61,818 nucleotides of DNA, from positions 1 to 61,818 of the forward strand of contig JACCRE010000211.1 of the NCBI GenBank assembly GCA_013813775.1, written 5' to 3'. The DNA is from Planctomycetaceae bacterium (GTDB lineage Bacteria > Planctomycetota > Planctomycetia > Planctomycetales > Planctomycetaceae). Under the pieces are notes generated by a model that saw nothing but the letters and a program-made list of their open reading frames with translations, was not told the origin of the DNA and did no database searches. The position numbers were made by a program, and so were the translations under genes. Below are positions 9,207-15,998 of this stretch, one piece after another. Within the stretch, counting starts at the first letter, position 1, and every line of letters starts with the position of its first letter.

Positions 9207-11006
9207 GTGTTCACTCTTCAACACCTTTCCTGGATCGCTGCGGGACGCCGGCTGATCGCCGGCACGACGCTCGGTCTGGCGATCACTGGTTCGGCGTTTG
9301 GTGCGGGATATGGCCCGTCGCAGAACTCGCTGCATCAACCACCCGTCAAGAACTATCGTCAGCTCTTCGAGTCGAACGAAACCGGTTACGGCAGTGCCGC
9401 TCCGACTCGTGGGATGAACGAGTTCGGTCCCGACCCGACCGGTTACGGTGCGGGCGGTCGGAGCTACGAAACTCGCAAGCCGGTCTTCGACGGCGATGAC
9501 CTTTGGAGAACCCCGGCCGACTTCGATCACGGCCGTCAGCCGGAACGGGCCTACGAGCCCGAGACGCCTGCGGAACCGACCGAGTCGGAAAAGATCGACA
9601 TGCGGTTGTCGTCGCGATACGGCAACCCGGTCGTGGAACGCTTCGTCAAGGGGACCAGCGCGAACCGCTTCGCGGAACTGTATCTCGAAACCAGCCGCCT
9701 GATCGACGGTCGGCACATCGAGCCAACCACCTACCAGGTGCGCGTGAACCAGGCCGCCGAGAACCTTCGCCATGCGATCGGCAACGAGCAGTTCCGCCGG
9801 GTGTTCGCGCTGAATGCTTCGTCGGCACAGCAGCAGGCGTTTTTGCGAGAGTTGAACGCTTATGTTTCGGGCCAGCAAGTGCGAACGGCGAACGATGCGT
9901 TGCGGGTCATGTCGGGAGTCGCGTCGATGGCCAGCCGCACGCTCGGACTTTCAGCGAGCGCCGTCGCCGCGGAGTTCGTCTACGGTGCGACCGAGTCGCT
10001 CGACAAGTATTCGGCCTTCAATCCCGAAGCTCCAGCGGCTCGGCCGAGTGCCGCGACGGGACTGGAAGACAGTGTCGTCGGAATCGGTGTCGAGATCAAA
10101 CCGCACGATCAAGGCGTCGTGGTGCTGAAGGCTCTGCGAGGCGGCCCCGCCGAGCGGGGTGGTGTGCAGAGAGGCGATATCGTGACCGGCGTCAACGGAC
10201 AGAACATCAGCGGACGCACGATGGACTTCGCGGTCGATCAGATCGCCGGTCCGCAGGGCAGCCCGGTGCTGTTGAGCATCCTGCGGGACGGCCGGCCGAT
10301 GCGGCTTTCGATGCGACGCGAGACGGTGCGGGTTTACAGCGTCAGCGACGTGCAGATGATCGACCCTTCGGGAAAGATCGGCTACATCAAGCTCGACAAG
10401 TTCGCCGAGTCGAGCAACCAGGAGATGGACGAAGCATTGTGGAGCCTCTATCGCCAAGGCATGCAGTCGCTGGTGCTCGATCTGCGGGGCAACCCAGGCG
10501 GGCTGCTGACGACGGCGATCCAACTCAGCGACAAGTTCCTGCCGAGCGGCACGATCGTCAGCACGCGAGGACGCACGAGTGAAGACAACACGCAGGAAGC
10601 CGCTCGACGTGAGAAGACCTGGAAGACACCACTGGTCGTGATCGTGGACGAGAACAGCGCCAGTGCCAGCGAGATCTTCGCGGCGGCGATTCAAGAGAAC
10701 GGTCGCGGACTGATCGTCGGCCGCAAGAGCTACGGCAAGGGAACGGTGCAGACTCACTTTCCGCTGCGTGCGGTCGGAGGCAACCTCAAGATCACGACGG
10801 CTCGCTTCTACTCGCCGACCGGACGCGTGATGGCCGAAGCCGGGGTGAAGCCCGACATCGCCGTCCCGAAGAGGGCCGACGACCAGACCGTGGTGCCGCT
10901 GGCTGCCGACATCGACGTGCGTGAAGCTCTGCGGGCTGCGGGAAGCCAGAGAGTGCGGGAACTGGCCGCGGCGGCCGAACGAGGCAACCTGCTGAGCCGA
11001 CGCTAA
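9207..11006 (+). CDS. C-terminal processing peptidase (S41 family) with PDZ domain
   Basis: A periplasmic/extracytoplasmic Ser-Lys protease of the Ctp/Tsp type that trims or degrades envelope proteins. From GTG 9207 (aaaagga at 9191-9197) the N-terminus is a signal peptide ending near GSAFGAGYG; an in-frame ATG at 9138 would overlap the csrA stop. A Gly/Tyr-rich stretch follows, then a helical region, a PDZ domain (EIKPHDQGVVVLKAL...GGVQRGDIVTGVNG) and the S41 core. The catalytic Ser is in ENSASASEIFAAA and the Lys in SYGKGTVQ. It is 65 bases after csrA, so co-expression is possible. Confidence 0.92.
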   Translation: MFTLQHLSWIAAGRRLIAGTTLGLAITGSAFGAGYGPSQNSLHQPPVKNYRQLFESNETGYGSAAPTRGMNEFGPDPTGYGAGGRSYETRKPVFDGDDLWRTPADFDHGRQPERAYEPETPAEPTESEKIDMRLSSRYGNPVVERFVKGTSANRFAELYLETSRLIDGRHIEPTTYQVRVNQAAENLRHAIGNEQFRRVFALNASSAQQQAFLRELNAYVSGQQVRTANDALRVMSGVASMASRTLGLSASAVAAEFVYGATESLDKYSAFNPEAPAARPSAATGLEDSVVGIGVEIKPHDQGVVVLKALRGGPAERGGVQRGDIVTGVNGQNISGRTMDFAVDQIAGPQGSPVLLSILRDGRPMRLSMRRETVRVYSVSDVQMIDPSGKIGYIKLDKFAESSNQEMDEALWSLYRQGMQSLVLDLRGNPGGLLTTAIQLSDKFLPSGTIVSTRGRTSEDNTQEAARREKTWKTPLVVIVDENSASASEIFAAAIQENGRGLIVGRKSYGKGTVQTHFPLRAVGGNLKITTARFYSPTGRVMAEAGVKPDIAVPKRADDQTVVPLAADIDVREALRAAGSQRVRELAAAAERGNLLSRR

Positions 11007-11155
11007 GCGACTTTCGCCACGCCCCACGACGGGGCAACCGGCGAGCGACTGCGATGACCGCGGTCTCAACGATGACGGGCGAACGAATCGCCCTGCCTGG
11101 CGTCGGCGACAGAACACGAAGTCTGACCCCGACAGCAAGCAGCGTGACCAAGTTC

Positions 11156-11189
11156 AAGAGCCTCACCGGCCCACGCCGGTGAGGCTCTT
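11156..11189. terminator. Strong bidirectional hairpin terminator
   Basis: A perfect 15-bp inverted repeat, aagagcctcaccggc / gccggtgaggctctt, with a 4-base loop. It lies between the S41 protease stop (11006) and the convergent WYL regulator stop (11226). The T tract is weak (gcgttt), but the position between convergent genes fits a shared terminator. Confidence 0.75.
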
Positions 11190-11225
11190 CGCGTTTAACG
11201 TCGTTGCAAATCGCCCGTCCACAGC

Positions 11226-12278
11226 CTACCGAGGCTTCCTGGCGCAGACGGCGCGAGCGGCGGGACCGTCGAGGCGGGATTCCGCATCGTCGGCGTGTGC
11301 CTGATAGCAGCAACTGAGCGCCACCGCTTCGTCACGGATCGCTTCGACGAGCACTTGCGGTTCCAGCACCACGGCCTTCGCGCCGAAGCTCATGATCCAG
11401 CTTTTGAACTCTTGTAAACCCGCCAGGCGGAACTCGCAGAGCAGCGCACCTTCGGCCGTGAGAGTCTTCCGCTCGCAGCCGGGCCAGTGGTGCTCTTCGA
11501 TGTAGCGCGCGACGCTGGCGGCGAAGCGGACCACGACCTTCATGGGTTCGACGTCTTCCTTCCAGACGCCGAACGAGGCGTCGAAGAACGCCTTCAGGTC
11601 GAACGCCTTCTTCTCGAACTTCAGCGGCTCGACGGCGACGTCGGAGATACGATCGACTTTGAACACGCGGAATTCGCCGTGCTGTTGCGAGTCGGCGACG
11701 AGGTACAGCGACCCGCGGTGATGCACGAGTCCGTAAGGGTGTACGTCATAGGTCAACGGCTCGGTCGCCTTCGCCGACTGATACGTGATGAAGGTGAAGG
11801 AGCGGTCCTCGATGCCGATCATCAGGCCGTCGATGATGTCGCCATGATCGCGGTAGTCGCTGGTGCGCTGATGCGGGTCATGGATCATCCCGCCGAGCCG
11901 GTCGAGATAACGGACGGCGTCGTGGCCCAGCGTCGCCCGCACCTTGCGAAAGGCCGACTGCGCCCCGTCCCAGAAGTAGCTGCCCGCGAGCGGCTCCAGC
12001 AGCCGGCGGGCTAAGAACAGCGACAGGATCTCCGTGAGATCGAACGAGAGGCCGGGGCAGCCTTTGAGCGTCCGTACCCGCCAGCGTTTGCGACCATGCT
12101 CTTCCGCACGCTCTTCCAGCGGAAAACCGAGCCGCTTGAGCTGCCCAAGGTCCCGCCGAATCGTCTTCTCATTGACGCGGAACTCCGCGGCCAGTTCACA
12201 GACCGAACAACCCGGCTTCCGTGCCGACAAAGTTCGCAGCAGCAGCCAATGCCGTTCAATCGGCGGCAACGCAGGCAT
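11226..12278 (-). CDS. WYL-domain transcriptional regulator with N-terminal HTH
   Basis: A 350-residue DNA-binding regulator. Residues about 5-65 form a DeoR/HTH_11-type winged helix (RHWLLLRTLSARKPGCSVCE, EKTIRRDLGQLKRLGFPLEE). Residues about 140-215 carry a WYL domain, a probable ligand sensor, with ITYQSAKATEPLTYDVHPYG and GSLYLVADSQQ. A WCX-like C-terminal extension follows (VVVRFAASVARYIEEHHWPG, LEPQVLVEAIRDEAVAL). WYL regulators often control stress or DNA-damage genes, but no target is evident here. It is convergent with the S41 protease gene. Confidence 0.9.
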   Translation of the reverse strand: MPALPPIERHWLLLRTLSARKPGCSVCELAAEFRVNEKTIRRDLGQLKRLGFPLEERAEEHGRKRWRVRTLKGCPGLSFDLTEILSLFLARRLLEPLAGSYFWDGAQSAFRKVRATLGHDAVRYLDRLGGMIHDPHQRTSDYRDHGDIIDGLMIGIEDRSFTFITYQSAKATEPLTYDVHPYGLVHHRGSLYLVADSQQHGEFRVFKVDRISDVAVEPLKFEKKAFDLKAFFDASFGVWKEDVEPMKVVVRFAASVARYIEEHHWPGCERKTLTAEGALLCEFRLAGLQEFKSWIMSFGAKAVVLEPQVLVEAIRDEAVALSCCYQAHADDAESRLDGPAARAVCARKPR

Positions 12279-12390
12279 CGCAGCGGTTCTTCAGAAGATA
12301 CGGGAGCATATTGAAATTGAACATATGTATCGTATCATGCCCAGGAACGACTCGCAACAGCTTGCTCGTTGTTTCATCACCGCTTCATCC

Positions 12391-12468
12391 TTGGGTGCCA
12401 CTGGCTCCGCCAGTGCCGACTTCGGATGTGTTCCCATGAAAAACACTGGCAGAGCCAGTGGTACCCAA
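12391..12468. repeat. Paired ccactggct-type palindromic repeats
   Basis: The segments gggtgccactggctccgcca (from 12393) and cactggcagagccagtggta (from 12444) each fold on themselves and are also inverted relative to one another. This is a two-arm REP doublet. It lies in the gap between the WYL regulator start and a small membrane protein. Related ccaccggctctgccggtgg copies occur at 61077-61094 and 61331-61350. Confidence 0.7.
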
Positions 12469-12494
12469 TCCAAACTTTCACTTGTGACAAAGCT

Positions 12495-12770
12495 TTAATG
12501 TGAGAACCCGCCGGCGCGCAGCATGCCGACGACGCCCACACCGATCCAGAAGACGTTCAGGATCGAGTAGGCCAGGTCCTTCCGCAGGATCGCGCACCAA
12601 GAAAGCATCACCGCATCGACGGTATTGAACGCCCACACGAACAGAAAGGGGCTGTCCGGCCCGAGCCAGCTCACGAGCGAGAAGCTGAAGATCCTCATCA
12701 GCACGCCGACCATCTCAATCGCGCGCAGATTCCTTCCCACGATCGCGTTCATTTGCCGAAGGATCGCCAT
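12495..12770 (-). CDS. Small two-helix membrane protein, unknown function
   Basis: A 91-residue protein with two or three hydrophobic stretches: VGVLMRIFSFSLVSW, SPFLFVWAFNTVDAVML and SILNVFWIGVGVVGML. Polar residues sit between helices and the ends are short, as in small inner-membrane proteins. I do not recognise a functional family with confidence. It stands alone between a repeat-bearing spacer and a gene-poor stretch, on the same strand as its neighbours. Confidence 0.7.
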   Translation of the reverse strand: MAILRQMNAIVGRNLRAIEMVGVLMRIFSFSLVSWLGPDSPFLFVWAFNTVDAVMLSWCAILRKDLAYSILNVFWIGVGVVGMLRAGGFSH

Positions 12771-13043
12771 GCCCGTGTTCCACCGCCGTTAGACCGATGA
12801 ACCGCTGCGATGAGCTTAGCGGTCCGACGGCGTCGGAAGCGATGAGTCCGTTCGCCGCATCAGACGCAAGCGGCAATCCGCGGATTCGAATAGAGAACGT
12901 CGGCGCGGTTCCGGTCGGTCGCGGAACGCGTCGGTCGTCGGGCGGTGCATGCAGGCGGCATTCACGGCGCGCCGGAGTGCGGCACCGATCGCCTTCGCCC
13001 GTCGAACGAACAGCTCGCCCGGAAACCGCGTGATGGCGGCGAA
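12771..13043. other. Gene-poor spacer
   Basis: No reading frame here has convincing composition or family features. The longer frames on both strands are Arg/Ser/Pro-rich shadows. Confidence 0.4.
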
Positions 13044-13223
13044 CTACTCGCCCGATCGCATCTTCACGACGAACACGACGCCCGCGATGACCACGACGCC
13101 GCCGAAGATCGACCACGAGACGGGGTCGCCTTCCCACATGCCGCTGAGCAGTCGGCCAAAGCCCCGGCGGGCAGGAATGGCGAGAATGTCCGAAGCGACA
13201 AGTGCGACGTGCGACATCGGCAT
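13044..13223 (-). CDS. Possible small single-span membrane protein
   Basis: A short minus-strand frame of 59 codons reading from ATG 13223 (a second in-frame ATG is at 13217) to a TAG stop at 13046-13044. The C-terminal half is a clean transmembrane helix (WSIFGGVVVIAGVVFVVKMR) with positively charged residues after it. The composition is unlike the Arg-rich shadow frames around it. No family is recognised and the ribosome binding site is weak, so this is a candidate only. Confidence 0.4.
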   Translation of the reverse strand: MPMSHVALVASDILAIPARRGFGRLLSGMWEGDPVSWSIFGGVVVIAGVVFVVKMRSGE

Positions 13224-13501
13224 AGCCCGAATGCAAGAGGCGGTCTGAACAAGCTGTCAGATTGATTTAGCACCGCCGCAGTGCCTTCGCAAGAAATTTT
13301 TCGCCGCGTCAAGATCAAAAACTTGCGACAGGTCGCTGGACGGTCGCACGGCGTGCCTTCGCCGAGAGCGTCAGCATGGCGGGCTCACGCACGACATGCC
13401 TTTGCCCATCCGCCCAAAGGCGGCGAGCCATCATTGCAGTTCTTTGCTTCCAAGCCTTACGGCTGCATCAGGTGAGGACGGCCCCCCCCTTTTCAGCGAA
13501 G

Positions 13502-13826
13502 TCACCTCGGCTCGATCGCGACGACCTGCCAGCGCGGCGTGAGAAGCGGCCGGCGCAGTTGCACTTCGAGGTCTTTGGCGTCTTCGGCATCGTCGAGACG
13601 GTATCTGACGATCGCTGAACTGCCGAAAGGCCCCCCCCGACGCCTCCAAGGAACGAAGCTGAAGCAAGTTCACGTCGAACCCGGCGCTCACCGCCGCGGC
13701 CTCCGCCGCCGGCACCGGGTTCATGCGGCTGATCGCCACGAACGCATCGATCGCCAGGAGCAGCACGACGGCGATGACGCAGCATCCCGCGATCGACAAT
13801 GCGCGCTTGAGCGACGGAGATCTCAT
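13502..13826 (-). pseudogene. Small membrane-anchored protein gene, frameshifted at an 8-G run
   Basis: From ATG 13826 the protein starts with a signal-anchor (SIAGCCVIAVVLLLAIDAFV) and runs to LEASGG at an 8-base G run (8 C on the plus strand, 13631-13638). Beyond it the in-frame reading becomes Arg-rich. Removing one G gives PFGSSAIVRYRLDDAEDAKD, then LEVQLRRPLLTPRWQVVAIE and a natural stop at 13504-13502, for a 107-residue protein. The shift is therefore an indel in a homopolymer: a real mutation, phase variation, or a sequencing error. It lies 36 bases after a DUF1801 gene on the same strand. Function unknown. Confidence 0.7.
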
Positions 13827-13862
13827 TTCGCCACCTTCGCACGAAAGGGTTGACTCGGCCGG

Positions 13863-14288
13863 CTATTCAGGATTGCCATACTTGTCTCGGGCCGCGTTCC
13901 AGGAACGGGCCACCATGGCCTCCAGCACCTTCAGGTCCACATCGGCCAACTTGTTGATGTAGAGGCAGGACACCCCGGTTTTGTGCTTGCCCAGTTTGGC
14001 GAGAAGCGGCTTGCGATCATCGTCTTTGATGATCACGTACAGCGCGAGATTCGCCTTGCGCGGGCTGAAGCCGACGCGCAGCATGTCTCCTTCGCGGCCG
14101 CTGTCGTAGCGGTAGTGATATTTGCCGAACCCGATGATCGCCGGCCCCCACATCTTCGGCGGGGCGCCCGTCACCCGCCGCATCAGATCGAGCAGCACGT
14201 TTGAGTCGGCTCGCCGCCCCGGGTGTTCAACGCTCTCCAGAAACGCCTCGACGCTCGCGTCGGTCTCTTGAGTCTGATTCTCGGCCAC
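13863..14288 (-). CDS. DUF1801 (YdhG-like) domain protein
   Basis: A 141-residue protein matching the DUF1801 pattern: an N-terminal helix (TDASVEAFLESVEHPGRRAD), the GAPPKMWGPAIIGFGKYHY core, the aromatic GFSPRKANLALYV strand and C-terminal LYINKLADVDLKVLEAMVAR. The biochemical role of the family is not established. The start ATG 14288 gives the full domain. It is probably transcribed with the frameshifted small membrane gene that follows. Confidence 0.88.
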   Translation of the reverse strand: MAENQTQETDASVEAFLESVEHPGRRADSNVLLDLMRRVTGAPPKMWGPAIIGFGKYHYRYDSGREGDMLRVGFSPRKANLALYVIIKDDDRKPLLAKLGKHKTGVSCLYINKLADVDLKVLEAMVARSWNAARDKYGNPE

Positions 14289-14378
14289 GAGATCCTCGTT
14301 TGCTGATCAAGTCGAATGAGGCGCGGGCATCGCGTCGCGCGTCACGGTATGCCAGCGAACCTGTCCCACACATCGAAC

Positions 14379-15236
14379 CTATTTCATCAGCACTTCGTCG
14401 AGAAACGCATACAGTGCTTTCGTGGCGGGATCGTCGGGCACGCCGAGATCGGTGTTGATCTTGTTGTGGTAAGTCTCGCGTGCGCCAAAGGCGGTGGCGT
14501 CGACGCCCGCCTCCTTCAGCACGGCGGCGAATCGCTGAGCCTGGGCGGTGTTGTCGGGATGCTCGGCGACGTACAGGATCAGGAAGGGCGGGATGCCCTT
14601 CCCCTCGGCGACATGCGTGACGGCCGAGAAGTCGCGGTGCTTCGCGGGGTCGTCGCCGAACTTCTGGCGGTGGCCGAACGTCGCCTGCGGTCGGTGGTGC
14701 ACACGGCTTCGTGTCTCCGCCATCTCGATGATCGCCGGCACGTCGTAGGTGTCGCCGTCGACCGGCACGCAGCCCTTGATGATCGACAGAGACAGCCCCT
14801 CGGCCTCGAGATAGCGGCCGTCGATGCTGATGAGAGCGGCGAGCTGCGCGCCGGCGGAATGTCCCATCACGAGAATCCGTTCGGGATCGCCGCCATGCTC
14901 CGCGATGTGCTCATGCACCCAGCGAATCGATTTCGCGACGTCGCGGATGATGGTCCCCATGTCGACGTCGGGCAGCAGCCGGTAGTTCGTGGAGACGAAG
15001 ACGAAGCCCTTCTCGACGAAGACCTTCGGCTTGTGCTGAACGTCGGACTTGTCGCCGGTCTGCCAACCGCCGCCGTGAATCCAGAAGACCACCGGTCGAT
15101 CCTTCACGTCCGCAGTCGAATAGACGTCGAGCACCTGCCGCTCGTGATCGCCGTAAGGAATGTCGCGTTTGGCGTCCTGCGCCTGCGTCTCGGAGAGCAG
15201 GCCAATCACGGCGAAGAGAGCGGCGAGGGATCTCAT
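14379..15236 (-). CDS. Secreted alpha/beta-hydrolase (esterase/lipase-like)
   Basis: A 285-residue alpha/beta-hydrolase of the BD-FAE/carboxylesterase type. ATG 15236 places a signal peptide ([20 protein letters not shown]) at the N-terminus. The oxyanion-hole motif HGGGWQTGD and the nucleophile elbow GHSAGAQ are clear, and a C-terminal His (ETYHNKI) fits the triad. The substrate is unknown; planctomycete homologues are often near polysaccharide-degradation genes. A longer in-frame extension upstream lacks signal-peptide character. Another member lies at 22127-23146. Confidence 0.88.
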   Translation of the reverse strand: MRSLAALFAVIGLLSETQAQDAKRDIPYGDHERQVLDVYSTADVKDRPVVFWIHGGGWQTGDKSDVQHKPKVFVEKGFVFVSTNYRLLPDVDMGTIIRDVAKSIRWVHEHIAEHGGDPERILVMGHSAGAQLAALISIDGRYLEAEGLSLSIIKGCVPVDGDTYDVPAIIEMAETRSRVHHRPQATFGHRQKFGDDPAKHRDFSAVTHVAEGKGIPPFLILYVAEHPDNTAQAQRFAAVLKEAGVDATAFGARETYHNKINTDLGVPDDPATKALYAFLDEVLMK

Positions 15237-15386
15237 GGTCTCTGGAGCACTCCGAAGGCGAATGCCGGAACCGCGCCATTTGACCGGAGGCGATCGACGG
15301 CGACAAGGGCGAGACACGCCTGACCGCCGCGTTCGGCGCTTGGCGCATTGACGTTGCCCATTCATGCTCGCCAGGCGGGAAACGAA

Positions 15387-15416
15387 GAAAGCCCGGGAAG
15401 GGATTCCCAGGCTTTC
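15387..15416 (-). terminator. Intrinsic terminator downstream of rpsT
   Basis: The arms gaaagcccgggaa (15387-15399) and ttcccaggctttc (15404-15416) form a 13-bp stem with one mismatch and a 4-base loop, followed on the minus strand by a short T-rich stretch. It lies 30 bases after the rpsT stop. Confidence 0.75.
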
Positions 15417-15446
15417 GAGTTCGATGACCCGCGCCGACGATCAACC

Positions 15447-15740
15447 TCAGCTCGCCGGCTGGGCGACCTTATCGGGATTAAACGTTCGCTTGAGCAGGGC
15501 CGAGAGGCGGGATTTGACGCGGGCGGCCGTGTTCTTGTGGATCAGCTCTTTGTCGGCCGACTGGTCGAGCTTCTTCACGGCGAACTTGAAGGCGTTGCGG
15601 GCGCCAGCTTCGTCCTGAGCCTCGGCGGCCTTGCGGACCTTTTTGACGGCGTTGCGCAGGGCCGTTCGCTGAGGGCGGTTCTGGTCGCGTCTCGTGAGGC
15701 TCTTCCGCAGAGCCTTTTTCGCACTGGGTGAGTTGGGCAT
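15447..15740 (-). CDS. rpsT: 30S ribosomal protein S20
   Basis: A primary 16S rRNA-binding protein of the small subunit. It has 97 residues with the S20 signature: basic N-terminal helix [20 protein letters not shown], then [14 protein letters not shown] and the conserved [19 protein letters not shown] near the C-terminus. It is a single-gene unit with its own downstream hairpin terminator. Confidence 0.97.
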   Translation of the reverse strand: MPNSPSAKKALRKSLTRRDQNRPQRTALRNAVKKVRKAAEAQDEAGARNAFKFAVKKLDQSADKELIHKNTAARVKSRLSALLKRTFNPDKVAQPAS

Positions 15741-15998
15741 AGCTTTTCGTCCGTCCGACGGAAATCCGCCGCTGCGTGTCGCTGTTGGGAACGGAGAAGT
15801 TTACCGATCCCCCGAGCGCGATGCCAGCGACAGCGGCCTCGGAGTTTGGCCTGCGAACACCGAAACCCGACGGGAAATCCATCAGTCGGCGGCAATGTTA
15901 CGATTCTTGCGCTCAGTCCGGCGTGCTAGAGTCTCCGGAAGAGCGAACTGCAGCGCCGGAACGACTTCGGCGGCGGGTCACTCCTCCGAGGGCCGAAA

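Noticed and set aside
11007-11155. Possible small gene after the S41 protease
   Set aside because: No frame with start, composition and ribosome binding site; the segment is a trailer before the shared terminator.
12715-13236. 173-codon minus-strand frame
   Set aside because: Arg/Pro/His-rich and without features; the small frame at 13044-13223 in another register looks more protein-like.
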